A stretch of DNA of 64,000 nucleotides from NCBI GenBank assembly GCA_963920525.1, contig OY986438.1:95640557-95704556 (forward strand), given 5' to 3'. Positions 12,567 to 23,817 of the stretch are shown piece after piece. Position numbers and translations under genes: made by a program. Source of the stretch: Dichetophora obliterata. Its lineage: Eukaryota; Arthropoda; Insecta; Diptera; Sciomyzidae. The notes beneath the pieces are model-generated. The model saw nothing but the letters and a program-made list of their open reading frames with translations. It did not search any database and was not told where the DNA came from. Position 1 is the first letter of the stretch. The number at the start of each line of letters is the position of its first letter.

Positions 12567-14447
12567 TAGGGAAGTCAATCCTGGGATCCCAGACGATTAA
12601 AGCCCCTTTAGATCCCGGGATGGTCTTTACAGGATCCTGGGATTTTTAAATAAAACATTTATTTTACAAGTATTCATGTAATTGCAAAAATTTCATTTTA
12701 AGTTGATATGAATATAGAATTAGAAAAAGCTTTAATTGAGGCTGAAAAAGATTGTTAAGACGATGAGTTCGAATTTGTAAGTTTAAATAAATTCTCGGTG
12801 GTTTTTATGTTTTTTATTATATTTATTTAAAAACATAACCGGCAAACTAACAGTATTGCCAATTTCCGACATTCCGACTAACACATTTGGTAAATGTGTC
12901 AAACTATTTCGGTTTCAATTGCTTTTGGACTTTCCACTAGGGTTTGTCTGGCGATCATATGTCGTCGCATTCGCTGCAATAAAATGCAATAAAAGAATGA
13001 GCGTAAAAGGGAGTAAAAACCCGAGAAGGGTCATATGTCCGTTTGGCTTATCGCTTGGTTATTGTTTCCAAGTTTACCTACATTTGACGAAAGTCACTAC
13101 AGAATCACCGGAGCAGAGACTTTACAAATTTTTTAAAATGTATTTTAAAATTGTCAGATATTCTGACTTAGGAAATATTTTTTTTGTGGTGAAGGCAATC
13201 GTGATCGAAACTTACAAATTGCTTACGATTATCGTACAACTAACTATTTCTCCAACTTGAATAGAATCAGAATTGTGCTTCTCATCAGCACGTCATATTT
13301 GTAATAATATCCGAACAAAGCTCTCGAATAAAAAATAAGACGCGTAGATCAGCTTTATGTTTTACTTTAAAAATAATTAAAACAAAAAAATTAATTTTGA
13401 AAAGTCTTTTTCAACCTTAATTTGCCTCAAACACAAAAAAAAAACATGAAGACGGTGTACAAAAAACAGTGTAACATTTATATAGTAATACCTTAAACTG
13501 TTCTGTCTTTTATTTTTTTATATTTTTTGTTCTTTAACCCTTTCAATGGCTAGGTTAAAGTAAGAACAAAATAATTTTTTTGGGGTAATATTCCTATCAT
13601 TTAGGTCTTTAAAAGATGAAAAAACATACCTTTGATTTTAACATGCGCTACTTACGTTTTACAAGCGTGTACAAAGAAAAAATTGTTTTGATCCTGTTCG
13701 GCACAAAGTCTTGTTTTTTAATCCCTTAAAAAATTTTCAACCCTTTAGATCTTTGTTCTTATCACTAAAGCCATAAAATGATAAAAAACATGCTATTGAT
13801 TTTTGTCCGGTTAATTTTTTCTTATAAAATAGGTCGAACAAATTTTTTGAAATCAAATAGTTCAAAATCACAACATGAGCACCCTTTAAAATAGAATTTG
13901 TGGTTTGGAATCTCCCACTATAGCTTTTTGTTACCATGCAAATAAATTAACTATCCAATTTGATATATTTTATGAATATATGGCACAAAAAAAGTTTAAC
14001 TTGCATTTTGAGCTTCTTTAATTTTGCAATTAGAAAATAACTGGCAACCGATCAGTTGCTTATGGAACTTTAAAAACTACGTTCGTTAAACATATCACTG
14101 CGCTTCTTAAAATTAACACACTTTTGGTTTTTAGAGATTTCATGTAAAACAAGAAAAAATATAAAAACCGCTCGGTAAAGTGTGGTACAACACCACGGGG
14201 TTCTTTAACCACACTGAAAACCACGCAATTGTGAATATCCTTAATGTGTTTTGTTTTGTTTTTGTTACTTTATAATTAAATTAATTTACATTTTTTAGTT
14301 TCAAGTAATAAATAACCAAAAATTGTATTAAAAACGTTTTGAATTATTTACTTCTTAAAATTTTCAATCCCGAACTAATCCCGAGATTCAAGTTTTCAAT
14401 CCCGATAGTCCCGGGATCGAGAAAAGCTTCCGGGATTGGACTCCCTA
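12567..14447. mobile_element. hAT-type element, 1.9 kb, non-autonomous or decayed
   Basis: Ends are TAGGGAAGTCAATCC at 12567 and, inverted, TAGGGAGTCCAATCC at 14447. The flanking octamers are ATCTGCAC (12559-12566) and ATGTGCAC (14448-14455), matching at 7 of 8 bases, as for a hAT 8 bp duplication. Several CCCGGGAT-like subterminal motifs occur just inside both ends. An early stretch on the plus strand near 12708-12780 (MNIELEKALIEAEKDC then a stop) may be the start of a lost transposase. A 134-codon frame at 12856-13260 is open but unrecognised. Confidence 0.65.
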
Positions 14448-14455
14448 ATGTGCAC

Positions 14456-15261
14456 CCACTTGAAGTTGGGTCAATGAACCCTATTAAAAGGAAATTCCAT
14501 TAAGAGAAAATAACTATGTGTTGAATATTTTTTTTTGTCATTCTCAGTAAGAGAAAGTATCACTGACAAATATGGCTAAATTTTAAATTTAGAAAACAAT
14601 GTTGTTGTTGATCTTTTTCTTGTTTAATTTTGAGAGTATTGTATTTGCCAAAAATATTAATTAAACATACTTCTTCATGTTTATTTTGTTTTTATTTCAC
14701 CTCTACAACGAAAACATCATAATGATTATATCAAGATCATGTAGAAGTTAGATTAAACAAAAAATACATGTAAGGTAGAGAACCTTTAAATATTTGCAGG
14801 ACCTCACCAAACTAAAAGCTGCTGTTTTTAAAGAGCTTTAGAACTACATTTAAAATAGTTACGATTTGAGAAAGAAATTAGTTTTTAGCCACGGCCATTG
14901 TTTATAATAATCAATGTCTTAAATAAGTATTGTAAGCAACGCCGTAAATAAGGGGGATTAAGGGGATTAATCCCTCCGCTCTCTTAGCAATCCAGATTAT
15001 TTTAAAATATTGAATAAAAACACAGATATTCCAAAATTTTGGTTTTGCAAGAACATTAAGAAAAATTTTAAATTGTATATGCTTTGCTTGGTTATTTCCT
15101 TTGTATTGTTGCTAACTTACAAATGTTTGCAGAACGTTTGAATATAAATTGAACAACATTGTTCTGAAATAGGCTTTGAAATTAAAATGATAACACTATG
15201 CGCGTAAATTTTCTTTTTCTTCATTTCATTCAGATTAATTTAATATTATTTTTACCTAAAA
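14456..15261. other. Spacer with a hAT-like end
   Basis: No gene. At 14939-14985 the run CGCCGTAAATAAGGGGGATT, then AAGGGGATTAATCCC, resembles the left end of the hAT element at 16871. Its partner end was not found. Confidence 0.35.
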
Positions 15262-16099
15262 CTAGCTGATATACCCGGTGTTACTCGAGAGTAATTTATA
15301 TAAACATTTTAATATACACTTCTCGCTTTAATGTTTTTTTTTTTGAAATTTTGGAATTTTGTAAAAATATGTTGAATTTAAGTTTGAGACCACTATAAAA
15401 ATATTAGTTTAAAAATTTACCGTGCTTTTTTAACGAAGGAATAATTTTATCACTGTTTTTTCACAATCAAAAACTGTTTTTAGTTCTAAACTGAATTTAC
15501 TAGTTACTGGTAAACATGTTACTTTGCACTTCGCTTATGGAAATCAAATTTGTAAAGAAAGGAAAATGGACGCCAATCTTTCTAAATTTTTTAGTAGTTT
15601 TTCCAGTTGGAAAATAGCAATTGGTTTGTGTCTAAAATAAAAAATAAAAAAAGCTGAGTCTGATGGTTGAAGCAATTTCTCAAACCTTCAGAATTCCTTT
15701 TTTATGCGAAAAATTGTACATTTGTTTCTTAATGTAAATTAGCAAAAATGTGTAAGTTAAGACTTAGGTAACGATGTTTTATGAAAAAGTCGTTGTACTG
15801 AAAATTTCTCCAATTTCGAAGACATGTAAGTGTTTTTGATGTCAAATAACAAACAAATTTTAAAATTAAACTCACAAAAATCTCCTATATTAAAAAGTTT
15901 TATAATAACAAAATTACCGTTAGTTGAAAAGTTTCAGAGGAGGCGTGGCAAAAACTAAGTATACAAAATTTGAAGTTGGGATAAACTGAATTTGTGTACC
16001 TAGTTTGAGCGAAATCCGTTGAGCCGTTTAGATTTGTATAAAGGCCAAACAAACAAACAAACAAACAAACAAAGAGAAAATTAGTTTTATTACTATAGA
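15262..16099 (-). mobile_element. Non-autonomous Helitron
   Basis: Read on the minus strand, the unit begins TCTATAGTAATAAAAC after an A (16100). It has a TTTGTTTG repeat run and a stretch ending GGCTCAACGGATTTCGC. It ends ACCGGGTATATCAGCTAG before a T (15261). TC...CTAG ends inserted between A and T are the Helitron hallmark. Just before the 3' end, TTACTC-TC-GAGTAA forms a perfect 6 bp hairpin, 19 bp upstream of the terminus. No Rep/helicase coding sequence is present in the 838 bp. Confidence 0.7.
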
Positions 16100-16142
16100 T
16101 TAATTTTAATTTAAATTCTTATATATTTATTGCATACGGGAA

Positions 16143-16256
16143 CATTCTGCCAATATGAAGGAAACATATAAAAATATGGTAAAATTGTTAAAGAACATGA
16201 AATATACTGATCATGACTGGAAAGTTTGTTGTGATTTAAAAGTCGTTGGCATGTAA
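16143..16256 (+). pseudogene. Scrap of the orphan transposon-borne gene family (as at 41962-43875)
   Basis: The 38-codon frame reads HSANMKETYKNMV, then LLKNMKYTDHDWKVCCDLKV and a stop at 16254-16256. It lines up with NMKETYEKLDHILKKIKYIE and HEWKICCDLKV in the large gene at 41962-43875 on the other strand. It lacks everything on either side, so it is an isolated relic. It sits just outside the Helitron and before the hAT element at 16871. Confidence 0.65.
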
Positions 16257-16862
16257 ATAAAAAAATTTTTATAAATTTTTGTCATACGGGATTTACAAAA
16301 TGATTTCGGCTCCTGTTTTATCTTTTATAGTTTTCAGAATTGCTTTGTCTTATGAAGAACCATAGGTTATCGCCCATCATGTTTACATCCTGGAACATCA
16401 AAATACCCGTATATAAAAAAAAGTGTATACATATTTTTTTTGACTTTAAATTAACTTTAGATAAAACATCAGAATAAAATAATAAGTCAGAATAAAATCA
16501 GAATAGAATAAAATAAAAAAAAAATAAAAACCGGTAAAAAGTCGACTTTTGGCACCTTCACTTACTTGCCTGGAACTTCATTAGACTTCCATAAATTTTC
16601 TTCACCAGTAGCAGACTTTTTTTAAAAGCGCAATCTTTTAGCATTAAATGACTAACTGTGCATTTTTGTGCCTTAGATTTTTTCTAATTTTTTCAAGGAT
16701 TTTTCCCATTTATTTTTGACTGAAAAAAATTCTTATTTTTCTATATTTCTTTCGATTGCGCCGAAACTACTAAACCAATTTGCAAAGCTGTTAAAATAAA
16801 TTAAAAGTAACTTCATTTATCTTTAAATTGACATTTCTTTTCACCAAATCAGTCAATTGTAA
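16257..16862. other. AT-rich spacer
   Basis: No gene seen. There is A-rich simple sequence near 16480-16530. Confidence 0.4.
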
Positions 16863-17123
16863 CTATCAGGCAGGCGCGGATACAAGGGGGTTAAGGGGGT
16901 AATTATTCCCCAAGAGCTTTTAAATGCTTTACTTTTTAATACTTTATTTGAAGTAAAAAATTGTGCTCACAGCTAAAGGGTACTTTTATGTATACATAAG
17001 CGATTCTGAAGGCGTTTTTGAAAGAATACTACAAAAAAATGGTCAGAGATATTGATATAAAGCTTTTCTATTGATTTCAACAATTATTAAAGTACTTAAA
17101 AAAAATTTTTTTTTTGTTTTGTG

Positions 17124-17481
17124 CGATGCGAGAAGAGAAGAACCATTTTGCTTGCAGAATAACATGATCTGTAATCATCTGAAAAACAAAATATGTATAT
17201 TTGTAAAGTAAACACTTACGCTGAGGTAGTGAATTCGAGTTTTTTAAAAAAATTTTATTTGTAAGAAAATAACGCATATTTAAAGTTGGTTGTTTAAAAA
17301 ATGGCTTTAAGTTTGAGTACATAACGGGCTGTATCTTCGTTTTCAGGCTCATTTTTAAAAAAAGGTCGAAGTCACTACCTCGACGTAAGTGTTTGCTTTA
17401 CATATAATTATATTTTGTTTTTTCAGGTGATTACAGATAATGTTATTCTACAAGCAAAATGGTTCTACTCTTCTCGCATCG
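17124..17481. repeat. Foldback with about 130 bp arms, inside the hAT element
   Basis: The left arm (17124-17253) and right arm (17352-17481) are inverted copies. The outer ends are CGATGCGAGAAGAG; inside are AAGAACCATTTTGCTTG, TAATCA.CTGAAAAA and CACTTACG..GAGGTAGTGA. About 100 bp separate them. It is either a nested MITE or an internal rearrangement of the host element. Confidence 0.7.
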
Positions 17482-17552
17482 TTTCATAAAAACGTCACCT
17501 ACACGCAAGTGACGTCAGCTTCAAATTTGGCAGTGTAAATGGGCGGGCGAAA

Positions 17553-17812
17553 CTAAGGTTAATGATATCAACACCGTTTTTACTCTTTGTGATAATGACA
17601 TTTTTCCACTAATTTCTAAAACGTTTGCTATCTTTGCCACGCTTCCTATCAGTGTAGCAACAGCTGAGCGAAGTTTTTCTACACTGCGACGATTAAAAAC
17701 ATTTTTACGTTCAGCTATGCAACAAGAACGATTGAATGGAAAGTTATTGATAATTTTGCCGCAAAAAAGAAGCGCTGCAATGATTTTTTCATATAATTTT
17801 TTCTCTATCTAA
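17553..17812 (+). pseudogene. hAT transposase C-terminal dimerisation domain remnant
   Basis: An open stretch without an ATG reads DNDIFPLISKTFAIFATLPI, then SVATAERSFSTLRRLKTFLR and SAMQQERLNGKLLIIL, and stops at 17810. The ATAERSFSTLRRLKT...Q.RL.GL pattern is the classic hAT C-terminal block used for dimerisation, as in zinc-finger MYM / Tip100-like proteins. The zinc-finger and catalytic parts are gone. It lies inside the 16871-18285 element with matching orientation, so it probably derives from that family's own transposase. Confidence 0.8.
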
Positions 17813-18356
17813 TGACTATCTAATAATCAGCATAAATTTCGTATTGTTCAGTTATTTTTCAAAGTGTTCCATATCATAGTCGTAACGTCGGAACAATAAG
17901 TTTCAAATTACTTTAATTTTTTTTTTAATTGAAAAGTACTATGTTTTTTCATTGCACATACTTGAAAATATAATTGTGCAATGTTTTTTTAATGAAATAA
18001 ATGTGCAAAATTTGAATAAATCAACCTTTATTCCAAAATTAGTTAAATTTAGAGTTTTTATTTACTTTTCGCTAAGATATTATTCTAGAAAAAAGAAGAA
18101 ATAAATAAATACGGAAATGTGCGTGTATGTATCTGGAAAAAATGCTTCTTAAGCAATTCGATAATTTCAATTCAAAAAAAAGTACAATTTGTCTATTTGT
18201 TAAAAGAGAAAATTTTCTCAAATCGAAAAATGTGTGTATTTGATAATTAACCGGCCCCCCAAGATTTTTTCCAGATCCGCCGCTGCTACGAGGCACATAG
18301 TTCATTCCATTGCCACATTTGTCAGTTGCACCATTTCTTGAGCTACATGTGATTAT

Positions 18357-19160
18357 CAGGGAAGACAGAAATATGCACGAAAAAATCTAAAATAAGTATG
18401 CTAATATGCTCTAAAAAATGGCAAAATATGCCATCAAATAAGCACGAAAAATGTCGAAGTCGGAGTTTTATTATTCAAAATTTTATTCAATAGTTCATAA
18501 AAAAAAACAATAGCCCTTTCAAGGCGTAAAAGTAAATATTTCAGTTTAAATAAATTATAATTTTAATTATAAAGTAAAAATTTAATTCTATTTTAATCAT
18601 TTAATGAATATTTTGTTTGGTAGCTCGAAGCCAATGCCAAAAGTCTCCTTCCGAACGAAGTCCATTATTTTATATGGTGCTTATAGCAAAAACAGTGTAT
18701 TGCATTCAGCGATTACACTGAACAATTAAATGCATTTTTATATTATCAAAAAGAAATTTTCTACGATTTTCAGCCAACAATGTTTTGTATTGTGAGAAAG
18801 ACCGCTCGACATCGCAGGATGTAGTTGGGCACCATTTAAAATAAGGGACTTCGTTCGGAAGGAGACTTTCGGCGTATGGATCCATTGTCTGTGACTTTTT
18901 AAACAAAATATTTTTTATACATATATAATATAATATCTCTTTATAAATATATATAATATCAAAGAAATTACAATGTTGCCAGATGTGAAGGAAGTATCAA
19001 AATTTGCCCGATTACAAGCTAAAATCTGTTCGAAAAGTTAAAAATATGTAAAAATATGCACAAATAAGCACAATCGTTATAAATATGCAAAATTATTAAC
19101 AAAACGTCCAAATATGCAAAAGCATATATTATATGCTTTTGCATATAATTGTCTTCCCAG
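18357..19160 (-). mobile_element. hAT-type element with perfect 8 bp target duplication
   Basis: Ends are CAGGGAAGACA at 18357 and, inverted, CTGGGAAGACA at 19160. The octamer GTGATTAT is present on both sides (18349-18356 and 19161-19168). The body is only 804 bp and holds a hAT C-terminal coding scrap (18706-18906, minus). Repeated ATATGCA motifs lie near both ends (18370-18400 and 19050-19150), probably transposase-binding sites. It is a deletion derivative. Confidence 0.85.
18706..18906 (-). pseudogene. hAT-like C-terminal transposase fragment
   Basis: The 66-codon frame contains YFKWCPTTSCDVERSFSQYK, then TLLAENRRKF, and ends NIKMHLIVQCNR. The VERSFS..K..L..NRR.F signature matches hAT dimerisation regions and the fragment at 3067-3249. 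The rest of the enzyme is absent. It is the only coding remnant in the 18357-19160 element. A related stretch (CTCCTTCCGAACGAAGTCC, 18645-18664) is repeated inverted near 18850, within this frame. Confidence 0.7.
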
Positions 19161-19168
19161 GTGATTAT

Positions 19169-20502
19169 CGTCAAGTGCTAACACAAATTAAGTGCTCACA
19201 AATTCTATCGGTAACTAACGTGAAGCCTGGAAGAAGGTGGGAATTAATGATGCTTCTACCTGAGTACTCTAACTTTTACTTGTTGCTTATCAGTAATGTA
19301 TATTTTCATATCTTCATAGGTTATTTTTAATGACGAGTGTCTGCTGGAAGCTGTAACCGAATCAGTGAAATTTATGCGGCGGAAAAAATGCTTTTTAAGC
19401 TAAAGCTTTAAAATATAAATGTATTTGAAAAATTCTAAATTAGTTAGTCCTTAGAACTTACCAATTTACGTACGCTTATATTATGATGATAAGTAACCAA
19501 GAGAGGCATTCTTCTGCACCTAGAATATACCTACTAAATACATATCGGAGATCTGCATGAATGGATTCATTCAATGCTTTCAAGTTCCTTTAATTTTTCA
19601 ACTCCCTGCAAGTCGGGGCAGGCAAATAGCAAGTTTGCGTGAATCATAGGCAGCAAAAATCGAGTCACCAAATGTAGACAAATTGAAATGAAGTGAAGAA
19701 ACTTGATATGTGGACAAGTTGAAGTATCGAAACTTGAAATGAGAGCAAAAAGCAACTCCTATGCCTACTAATTGTTTGTATTCAAGTCGGTTTACGCTGT
19801 TCGTAGAATTAACTTCATGTCGTCATTGCAAACTTCGTTTCTCGAGTTTAGAAACCAGTTTTACTTGAAAGCATTGAATTGAAGTTTATGTTAGATGTGG
19901 TTTTATTTTTTGTTGTGTTTGGTTTTTGTTATATTTTTAGACATATATTTTGGTTGTTGGTATAAGACTTTACGGCTGTGTGTACAGTGGTAAATGTTAG
20001 CGTTGTGTTAAACGAATCGTTATGAGATGAAGTGTGGAGTTGTTTTATATTGGTGCTGCGTACAGTGAAGTTTTTTAAGCGTTAAGCTTATACTAAGGTA
20101 GCCCCCATATGCACGGGAATTTTTTTTTGCTCGCAATGTATATAAATTTTAAATAATACTAAAATCTATAAAGTTTCTTGACGATTGATGAACTTTTAGA
20201 AGTCTCTTAAAATAGTTTGAGAAGCGTTTACAAGAGTTTTTCTTATTTTTTAATCAAAGAAGTAATAAAACACTTGGACTATATTTATTTAAAAAATCTG
20301 CTATGCACATCGTTTTCTACTGTTGTTTTCTAATATTTATCAAACAACTTACCGCTTTAAATGATATTTGGAAACAGCACCACAAGTGACCGATTTGTTA
20401 ATTTTGATTAAGGTTGGTGCCACAGTTTCATTTTAGTATTATTTCAGTATTTTTCCAACAATAATGGCAAAAAATAAAACTATAAAGTTTTTTGAAGTGA
20501 AA
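19169..20502. other. Spacer, no gene seen
   Basis: AT-rich, with only short frames that resemble no protein family known to me. Confidence 0.4.
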
Positions 20503-20592
20503 ACTTCTTTAGGCGCGTTGAACGCTTTCGGTAGAGGGTAAATCTTTGGTTTGCGTCATCTTCATTTTGCGAGTAACTCTCGTCATCAATAG
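20503..20592 (-). repeat. Dispersed repeat block R1, copy 1
   Basis: Read on the minus strand: ATTGATGACGAGAGTTACTC, then GATGACGCAAACCAAAGATT and TACCCTCTACC. The same block is on the plus strand at about 29132-29225 and 31309-31397. Confidence 0.7.
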
Positions 20593-20695
20593 GGCTGTTC
20601 ACATTTCAAATCACTCATCAAATCGATCATCAAATGATTTGACCAACAAAATTTGTATGGATTTGATTGCAATTTGATGAGTGTTCACACATCAA
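20593..20695. repeat. Short inverted-repeat unit
   Basis: Opens with AGGGCTGTTCACA...CACTCATCAAAT and closes with ATTTGATGAGTGTTCACAC, giving inverted arms of about 25-30 bp. Probably a tiny MITE. Confidence 0.45.
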
Positions 20696-20759
20696 TTGTG
20701 AAGTCGTGAAGTCTCTTTTAAAGCCTCCACTTCAGATCTTGCCACCAGGCAAACAAAAA

Positions 20760-20895
20760 ACATAGCAAGCAAAGTGATGTTTATTTTCCGCCGCCAATTC
20801 GGTTCATCCCCTTTAACGTTGCTCAACCGATGTGATACTGTTCTTCTCTGTTTGTCATTGTTGTAGATTTGCTTCGTAATTGTTGTTGTTAATGT
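20760..20895 (+). repeat. Dispersed repeat block R3, copy 1
   Basis: Contains CGGTTCATCCCC, GCTCAACCGATGTGATACTG, TTCTTCTCTGT and GTAATTGTTGTTG. Related copies lie at about 25255-25370 and 27685-27770. Inverted pieces lie near 21765-21850 and 28480-28640. Confidence 0.6.
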
Positions 20896-21153
20896 ATTTT
20901 AGTTCAACTACAGATCTACATATACATTGAAAGAAAAACAGTAAATATTCTTCAAGATTATTTTATGTCAGACCGATTTGTCAGCAGATAATCTTATTGA
21001 TGATTGCTTGCTGCGTTTGCTGAGCTCCTGGTAGCCAAGATCCAAGAGAGTGTATTTGAGTTTCATGACTAACATAATCTCTGACTCGCTCATGACTCGC
21101 CAGCATATTCTCTGACTGGGACCATGGTATAATAAGTAATAGGTAGGAATTAT

Positions 21154-21400
21154 ATTTCGTGTTTCGACCATCGAATGTCAAACAAAAGAAAACAAAATAG
21201 GAAGCGTGTGTCACACACATTGGCCGCATTCAGAGGAGTCACCTGTTGTGAATGGATCATTTCATTGCAAAGGTTTCTCACTTACATTTTAAAAAACAGT
21301 TGCCAGCTATTGACCTGCTGAAAGCTGCCAATGTGTGTGACACACGCGATTTATATTGTTTTCTTTTGTGTGAAATTCGATGGTCGCAGCTCGTGAAAAA
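21154..21400. repeat. Foldback with about 70 bp arms
   Basis: The left arm 21154-21224 and right arm 21327-21400 are inverted copies. They share GCGTGTGTCACACACATTGG, AACAAAAGAAAACAA and GACCATCGAAT, around a 100 bp loop. The TGTGTCACACACA core is itself palindromic. Confidence 0.7.
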
Positions 21401-22169
21401 ATAAGTAGTTGTCAAGGCTGCCAAATAATAATTTTATCATGACTGGGACTGCATCGTCCAAAAATTTTTTTGTTTCTTATTTCAGCTACCATAAGCCTAA
21501 AGTATCTTTTTTAGAATGTAATGCAATGATTAATGACGCAAACAGTGAAAATAATGTAAATGAAATTCAATGAAATTCATGTAAATACAAATTTTAAGTA
21601 TGTGTGTATTTTATTATGTATTTTAAGTGTATATTAATTATTTCAATAAGTTTAATTTATATTTTTGTTTATGTTTTACTCTGTTTGTAAATATTAATAC
21701 CCATAATTTAAAATATAATGAAATGATAAAAGACGAAAATAATGTGCATTAATGATGAACCGGATGTACGGATGAACCGAATCGGGGGCAGAAAATAAAC
21801 TGCACTTTGTTTGCTATGTTTTCTGTTTTCCTTGTAGCAAGATCTCAAATGCTGGCACTAAAAGAGACTTCAAGAAAAATCAAACGAAATATCATATATA
21901 AAAAATAGAAAATTAAATTTATTTTAGCTCTACATATACATTGAAAGAAAAAATTGAATATCCTCTATGAGGATTATTTTTCATTCAATAGTGCTCCTGT
22001 ATTTTATTTTTATATAAACAATATTCAATTTAAATGTAATAATATAGTTTAATGTAATTATAAAATAAAAATGCTATCTGAATAAAAAATATTTTGAAAG
22101 ATATAATCAAAGTCTGAGGAAGTGAAAATATAAAAAGTTTTTCCGATTATCCTGATAAATATTTATAAA
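21401..22169. other. Spacer with repeat scraps
   Basis: No gene. 21765-21980 contains inverted pieces of the R3 mosaic (GATGAACCGAATCGG; TACATATACATTGAAAGAAA, also at about 20920-20938). Confidence 0.45.
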
Positions 22170-22278
22170 GCAGTAAAGCGGTCCGTGGCAGGACAAAGTC
22201 TTCCAGGGAATACTAATATTTTATATAAAGGTTTTCGCTTCGGTTGGCAGTCCCCTCACTGCTATACTTTTTTTTTCT
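22170..22278 (+). repeat. About 108 bp dispersed unit, copy 1
   Basis: Begins GCAGTAAAGCGGTCCGTGGC, contains CTTCCAGGGAATACTAAT and GGTTTTCGCTTCGG, and ends CAGTCCCCTCACTGCTATA. The only other copy is inverted at 27427-27541. In that copy the borders TATAGCAGTAAG and CTCACTGCTATA are inverted repeats of each other, so this is probably a tiny TIR element. Confidence 0.65.
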
Positions 22279-23817
22279 TCAGACCTGTGCGAAGTCGGGC
22301 TAATCAGCTAGTTATTTATGAAATAAATAACAACCAAATGTATATTGCTTGCAATGGAAATATACTTTGAATGAAACAAAACTAATGTCGACAGTTTTCG
22401 TTTTATTCCGGGTATTTCGGTTAACATTTAATCAGAAGATACTTACTTAAGACAAAATTAAATACAAATCCTGATAAAAATTTTTAACAAAATTATTAAG
22501 ATTTTTTTTAAAACAGCAACTCTATTATTTATGATGAAGAATGAATGATTTATGGTACAAGCTTTCCAAACCATGTACAATTATATCATATTCGTTTATT
22601 TATTGAGAGCAAATTGACTCTCTCCAATAAAAATTATAACAAATAATGTGCTTTTTTACATAAAATTGCAACAAGAATCCAGAAACAACATGAGCGAATG
22701 AAACAAAACTCAAAAGTAATTGAAACTTGTGTTTATAGTAAACTTTAATCAGGACATATTTATCTAACAGATTAAAGCCACTAAAATTAAATAAATATAC
22801 AAAATTTGAAAAATAAAAAAGTTGGTCGCTAAAAGTGTAAAACTGTTAAGATAATTAAACGACAAAAACAACATTAGTTAAAAAACTCAATACAATTAAA
22901 ATGAGTTTATCCGGAATAATGCTTGAAACTAACGCCATGAATAAAATAATGTTTGCGCTTATCAAAAAAGAGACTCTAATTAAACAAATGTCAGTTACTG
23001 AAACGCAAAAGACATTTTTTAAATTTATTGCTGACGTGCAACTTAAGATTTTCAGCACAAATAAGTTTACACCAAGACAGCAGCTTTGTTTAAAAGGAGA
23101 AAAAAGAACAACTAAAATTATGGTAAAAAGCAACTCAATCTCTCAATCTGTGGATAGGATACTTTTACAAACGTAACGTTACAATTTATAGCATTGCTAA
23201 TTAAAAGAACTTTTTCGTTGATTATGATGTAGATGGTACACTGTAAAAAAGTTTGGTATAAATTTAAAACCAAACGGGAATATGACTCTTTTCTAAAACT
23301 TAAAAACTTGTTTTTGTAAACTATTCAAGTTTTCATTTTACGAATTATTTAGTATGTTATTGCTTAGGATTCATGAATATATCTTTTGATTTGAAAGACC
23401 ACACTTAGAAGTTTTAATTTATTAACTGATAACAATTTTAATATTTATGCTCCAGAAAAAAATGTTTTTTGGAAAAACTTTGACGGAAAAAATCTTGTAA
23501 ACTTTTGCCTTTTCTTTCTTCACTGCTGTTACGTTGTTGTTATTTTGCTGATTACCTAAAAAGCTGATTGACTCATATAGTACTCGCATTACATAAGTAG
23601 TAAGTATTCTATTCTTAAACCAAGTACGAAGGCAAGTATGAGTTTTCAGTTTGTTTTTTTCCTGTATTGAGAAAATATAAAATTTCTTAATCTAAAAATA
23701 AACTTTCTTGAAAAATGTTCGCAGGACTTCAGTTGATTTTTTTCTTCATTCTGCTGTGTCATTTTTTTGAAGTCATAATAATTTGCTTGATTCAAGCATA
23801 CCATCTTCGTATAATTA
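22279..23817. other. Spacer, no supported gene
   Basis: A Helitron-like 3' end (GGGCTAATCAGCTAG then T) lies at about 22298-22312. Overlapping opposite-strand frames at 22855-23176 are AT-rich and unrecognised. Confidence 0.4.

Larger units (their letters stand above)
16871..18285 (+). mobile_element. hAT-type element, 1.4 kb, with transposase remnant
   Basis: The left end is CAGGCGCGGATACAAGGGGG; the right end, inverted, is CAGCGGCGGATCTGG followed by a G-run (CTTGGGGGGCC). The flanks CTATCAGG (16863-16870) and CTACGAGG (18286-18293) agree at 6 of 8 positions, a worn 8 bp duplication. It encloses the C-terminal end of a hAT transposase in the same orientation (17553-17812) and a 358 bp foldback (17124-17481). 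Confidence 0.65.

Noticed and set aside
12856..13260. 134-codon frame inside the hAT element
   Set aside because: No hAT, zinc-finger or other motif, and no resemblance I can name. Kept only as a mention.
22855..23176. Overlapping 91-92 codon frames on opposite strands
   Set aside because: AT-rich, hydrophobic on one strand and lysine-rich on the other. No recognisable domain or splice context.
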